A program made the translations under genes and the position numbers. Shown here piece by piece: positions 24,485-25,372 of a DNA stretch of 25,372 bases. How positions within the stretch are numbered: the stretch's first letter is position 1; each line of letters starts with the position of its first letter. The notes under the pieces are model-generated. The model was not told the origin of the DNA, made no database searches, and saw only the letters and a list, made by a program, of their open reading frames with translations. Source of the stretch: Treponema sp. Its GTDB lineage: Bacteria > Spirochaetota > Spirochaetia > Treponematales > Breznakiellaceae. The stretch is taken from positions 1-25,372 of the forward strand of contig JAITRD010000222.1 in the NCBI GenBank assembly GCA_031288575.1, in the 5' to 3' direction.

Positions 24485-24910
24485 ATGGAAAAATCTTCCC
24501 CCGCCTTCTTTTTGCTCCTGGGAACCCTCCTCCTTTTGCCCCTGTCCGGGAATATCGGGGCCTGGGGGCAGAGGGAATCCCCCGGGGAGGAACAGAGAAG
24601 GGCGGCCCCTCAAAAAACAACGGCCCCGGGGACACCGGAAGAAAAAGAAGCCTTTCCCGAGGGGATTTTGTCGATCCGCGGCAAGGTGCGGCTGGTGGGG
24701 AATATGCCCTTTCCCCGGCTGGTTATCACCGACGAATCGAACCGGGACTGGTACCTGGAAGGGCCGGACCGGGACCTGCTGGCCGCCTATGAACAACGTT
24801 CCCTGGGCGTTTCGGGCAGGGCGGAATATCAGGACATTATCCTGGCAAACGGGGTCAAAGCGGGGGTCCGCCGTTTCTTGCGGGATATCCGGGTTATCGA
24901 AACCCCTTAA
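24485..24910 (+). CDS. Small exported protein, peptidase partner candidate (copy 2)
   Basis: The frame is open from 24422, but the ATG at 24485 is chosen. It comes 8 bases after the peptidase stop, has GGGAG upstream and begins directly with a signal peptide (MEKSSPAFFLLLGTLLLLPL). The protein is 141 residues. A Pro/Glu/Thr-rich linker (about 30-60) precedes an OB-fold-like domain with GKVRLVG, DWYLEG, VSGRAEYQD and RRFLRDIRVIE. This domain aligns with that of 20586-20942, which also follows an M30-like gene. Function is unknown; an extracellular partner or inhibitor of the peptidase is the simplest reading of the repeated gene order. Confidence 0.75.
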   Translation: MEKSSPAFFLLLGTLLLLPLSGNIGAWGQRESPGEEQRRAAPQKTTAPGTPEEKEAFPEGILSIRGKVRLVGNMPFPRLVITDESNRDWYLEGPDRDLLAAYEQRSLGVSGRAEYQDIILANGVKAGVRRFLRDIRVIETP

Positions 24911-24913
24911 CCC

Positions 24914-25175
24914 CCAGGCTCCTGCATTGTAACAAAAATTACCTGCCGGGATGGAAAAATCCCCATGGGGGTCACGCTTGCTTTGCACGAGAAGGTTTCT
25001 CGTTGCCCTTGGGAGGGCTAGATGGCGCAATGCTTCGGTCAAGTGACCCCCATGGGGATTTTTCCATCCCGGCAGGCCTTATGTTCCATTGAGGGGGGGG
25101 AAGGGATTTCTGGATAAGGTTAGGGGTGTCGGGCTATCTGCCGCAAAACTCCGGTTCCGGGGCAGTGGGCAATTC
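24914..25175 (-). repeat. Family A composite repeat, copy 4, with perfect 34-bp stem
   Basis: In reverse orientation to the other copies. The hairpin arms 24942-24975 and 25043-25076 pair at all 34 positions. The 67-base loop read on the minus strand has TTGACCGAAGCATTGCGCCATC-like sequence and GTGCAAAGCAAGC. The flanks also read in reverse: GGTAATTTTTGTTAC and GCAGGAGCC beside the peptidase cassette, GCGGCAGATAGCCCG on the far side (about 25128-25143). It lies 3' of the second cassette, so it would be at the end of that transcript and could work as a 3' structure. Outer limits are approximate. Confidence 0.82.
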
Positions 25176-25372
25176 CTATGATTTAATTCTCAACTCCGCT
25201 CGTTTTAGGGCGCTTATGCTCGAAATAGCAATATTTAGCCTGATTAGGCTGTTCGTGAAATGTGTAACTTGTTATAGGATAAAAACTTAGGTCACAGGCG
25301 GGCTGAATTTTGCGGAGTTGGGGGGATTAACCTGAAAAAAATAAGGGCCGGCGGGGTTTTGGGGGGTTGATT
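25176..25372 (+). other. Non-coding end of window, no gene recognised
   Basis: No convincing reading frame is seen on either strand. The stretch holds AT-rich sequence around 25225-25290 and GGGGGG near the very end that could be a ribosome site for a gene beyond the window. GCCTGATTAGGC (about 25240) is a small hairpin. Nothing else can be supported. Confidence 0.4.

Overview
The window looks like a chromosomal segment of a spirochaete, most like the host-associated, termite-gut-type treponemes. The reasons are inferential: moderately high GC with GC-rich codon use, lipoproteins with relaxed spirochaete-style lipoboxes, PocR-type AraC regulators beside a corrinoid-type protein, MalT-like LuxR regulators in tandem, and a lone UgpC/MsmX-type sugar-ABC ATPase. 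No rRNA, tRNA, CRISPR array, transposase or phage gene was seen.

Layout. (1) 1-119: the last codons of an unidentified + strand gene. (2) 527-3539 (+): a tightly overlapping three-gene unit of GT4 glycosyltransferase, radical SAM/SPASM protein and zinc-dependent phospholipase C-like protein, possibly making or remodelling an envelope glycolipid. (3) 3589-4329 (-): an AT-rich GNAT acetyltransferase that looks transferred, followed by a cluster of palindromes. (4) 5105-7081 (+): a DEAD-box RNA helicase with a DbpA-type RNA-binding tail. (5) 7479-16411 (-): a regulatory block. Two adjacent MalT-like LuxR regulators lie behind a near-consensus sigma70 promoter. Two adjacent PocR-AraC regulators follow, then a B12-binding-fold protein in which the cobalt-ligating histidine motif is altered. 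(6) 16961-17554 (+): a nitroreductase-family flavoprotein. (7) 17670-18788 (-): a UgpC/MsmX/MalK-type ABC ATPase with its own promoter and terminator. (8) 19001-24910 (+): three exported HELQH-containing, M30 (hyicolysin)-like metallopeptidase lipoproteins and two small exported proteins of one family. They form two cassettes, each ending with the small protein.

The most unusual content is between the genes. Three families of structured intergenic repeats occur. Family A is about 190-340 bp with four copies; three carry a central hairpin of 33-34 bp whose arms differ between copies but stay paired. Family B is about 180 bp with three copies, 17-bp inverted ends, a second long inner stem and a core hairpin showing a compensatory change. 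Family C is a 54-bp nested palindrome with two full copies and one shortened relative. They fill nearly every intergenic gap longer than 350 bp. Conserved pairing despite changed sequence suggests that the folded form, as RNA or single-stranded DNA, matters. These repeats, the peptidase/partner cassettes and the altered corrinoid-fold protein are the main candidates for undescribed biology.
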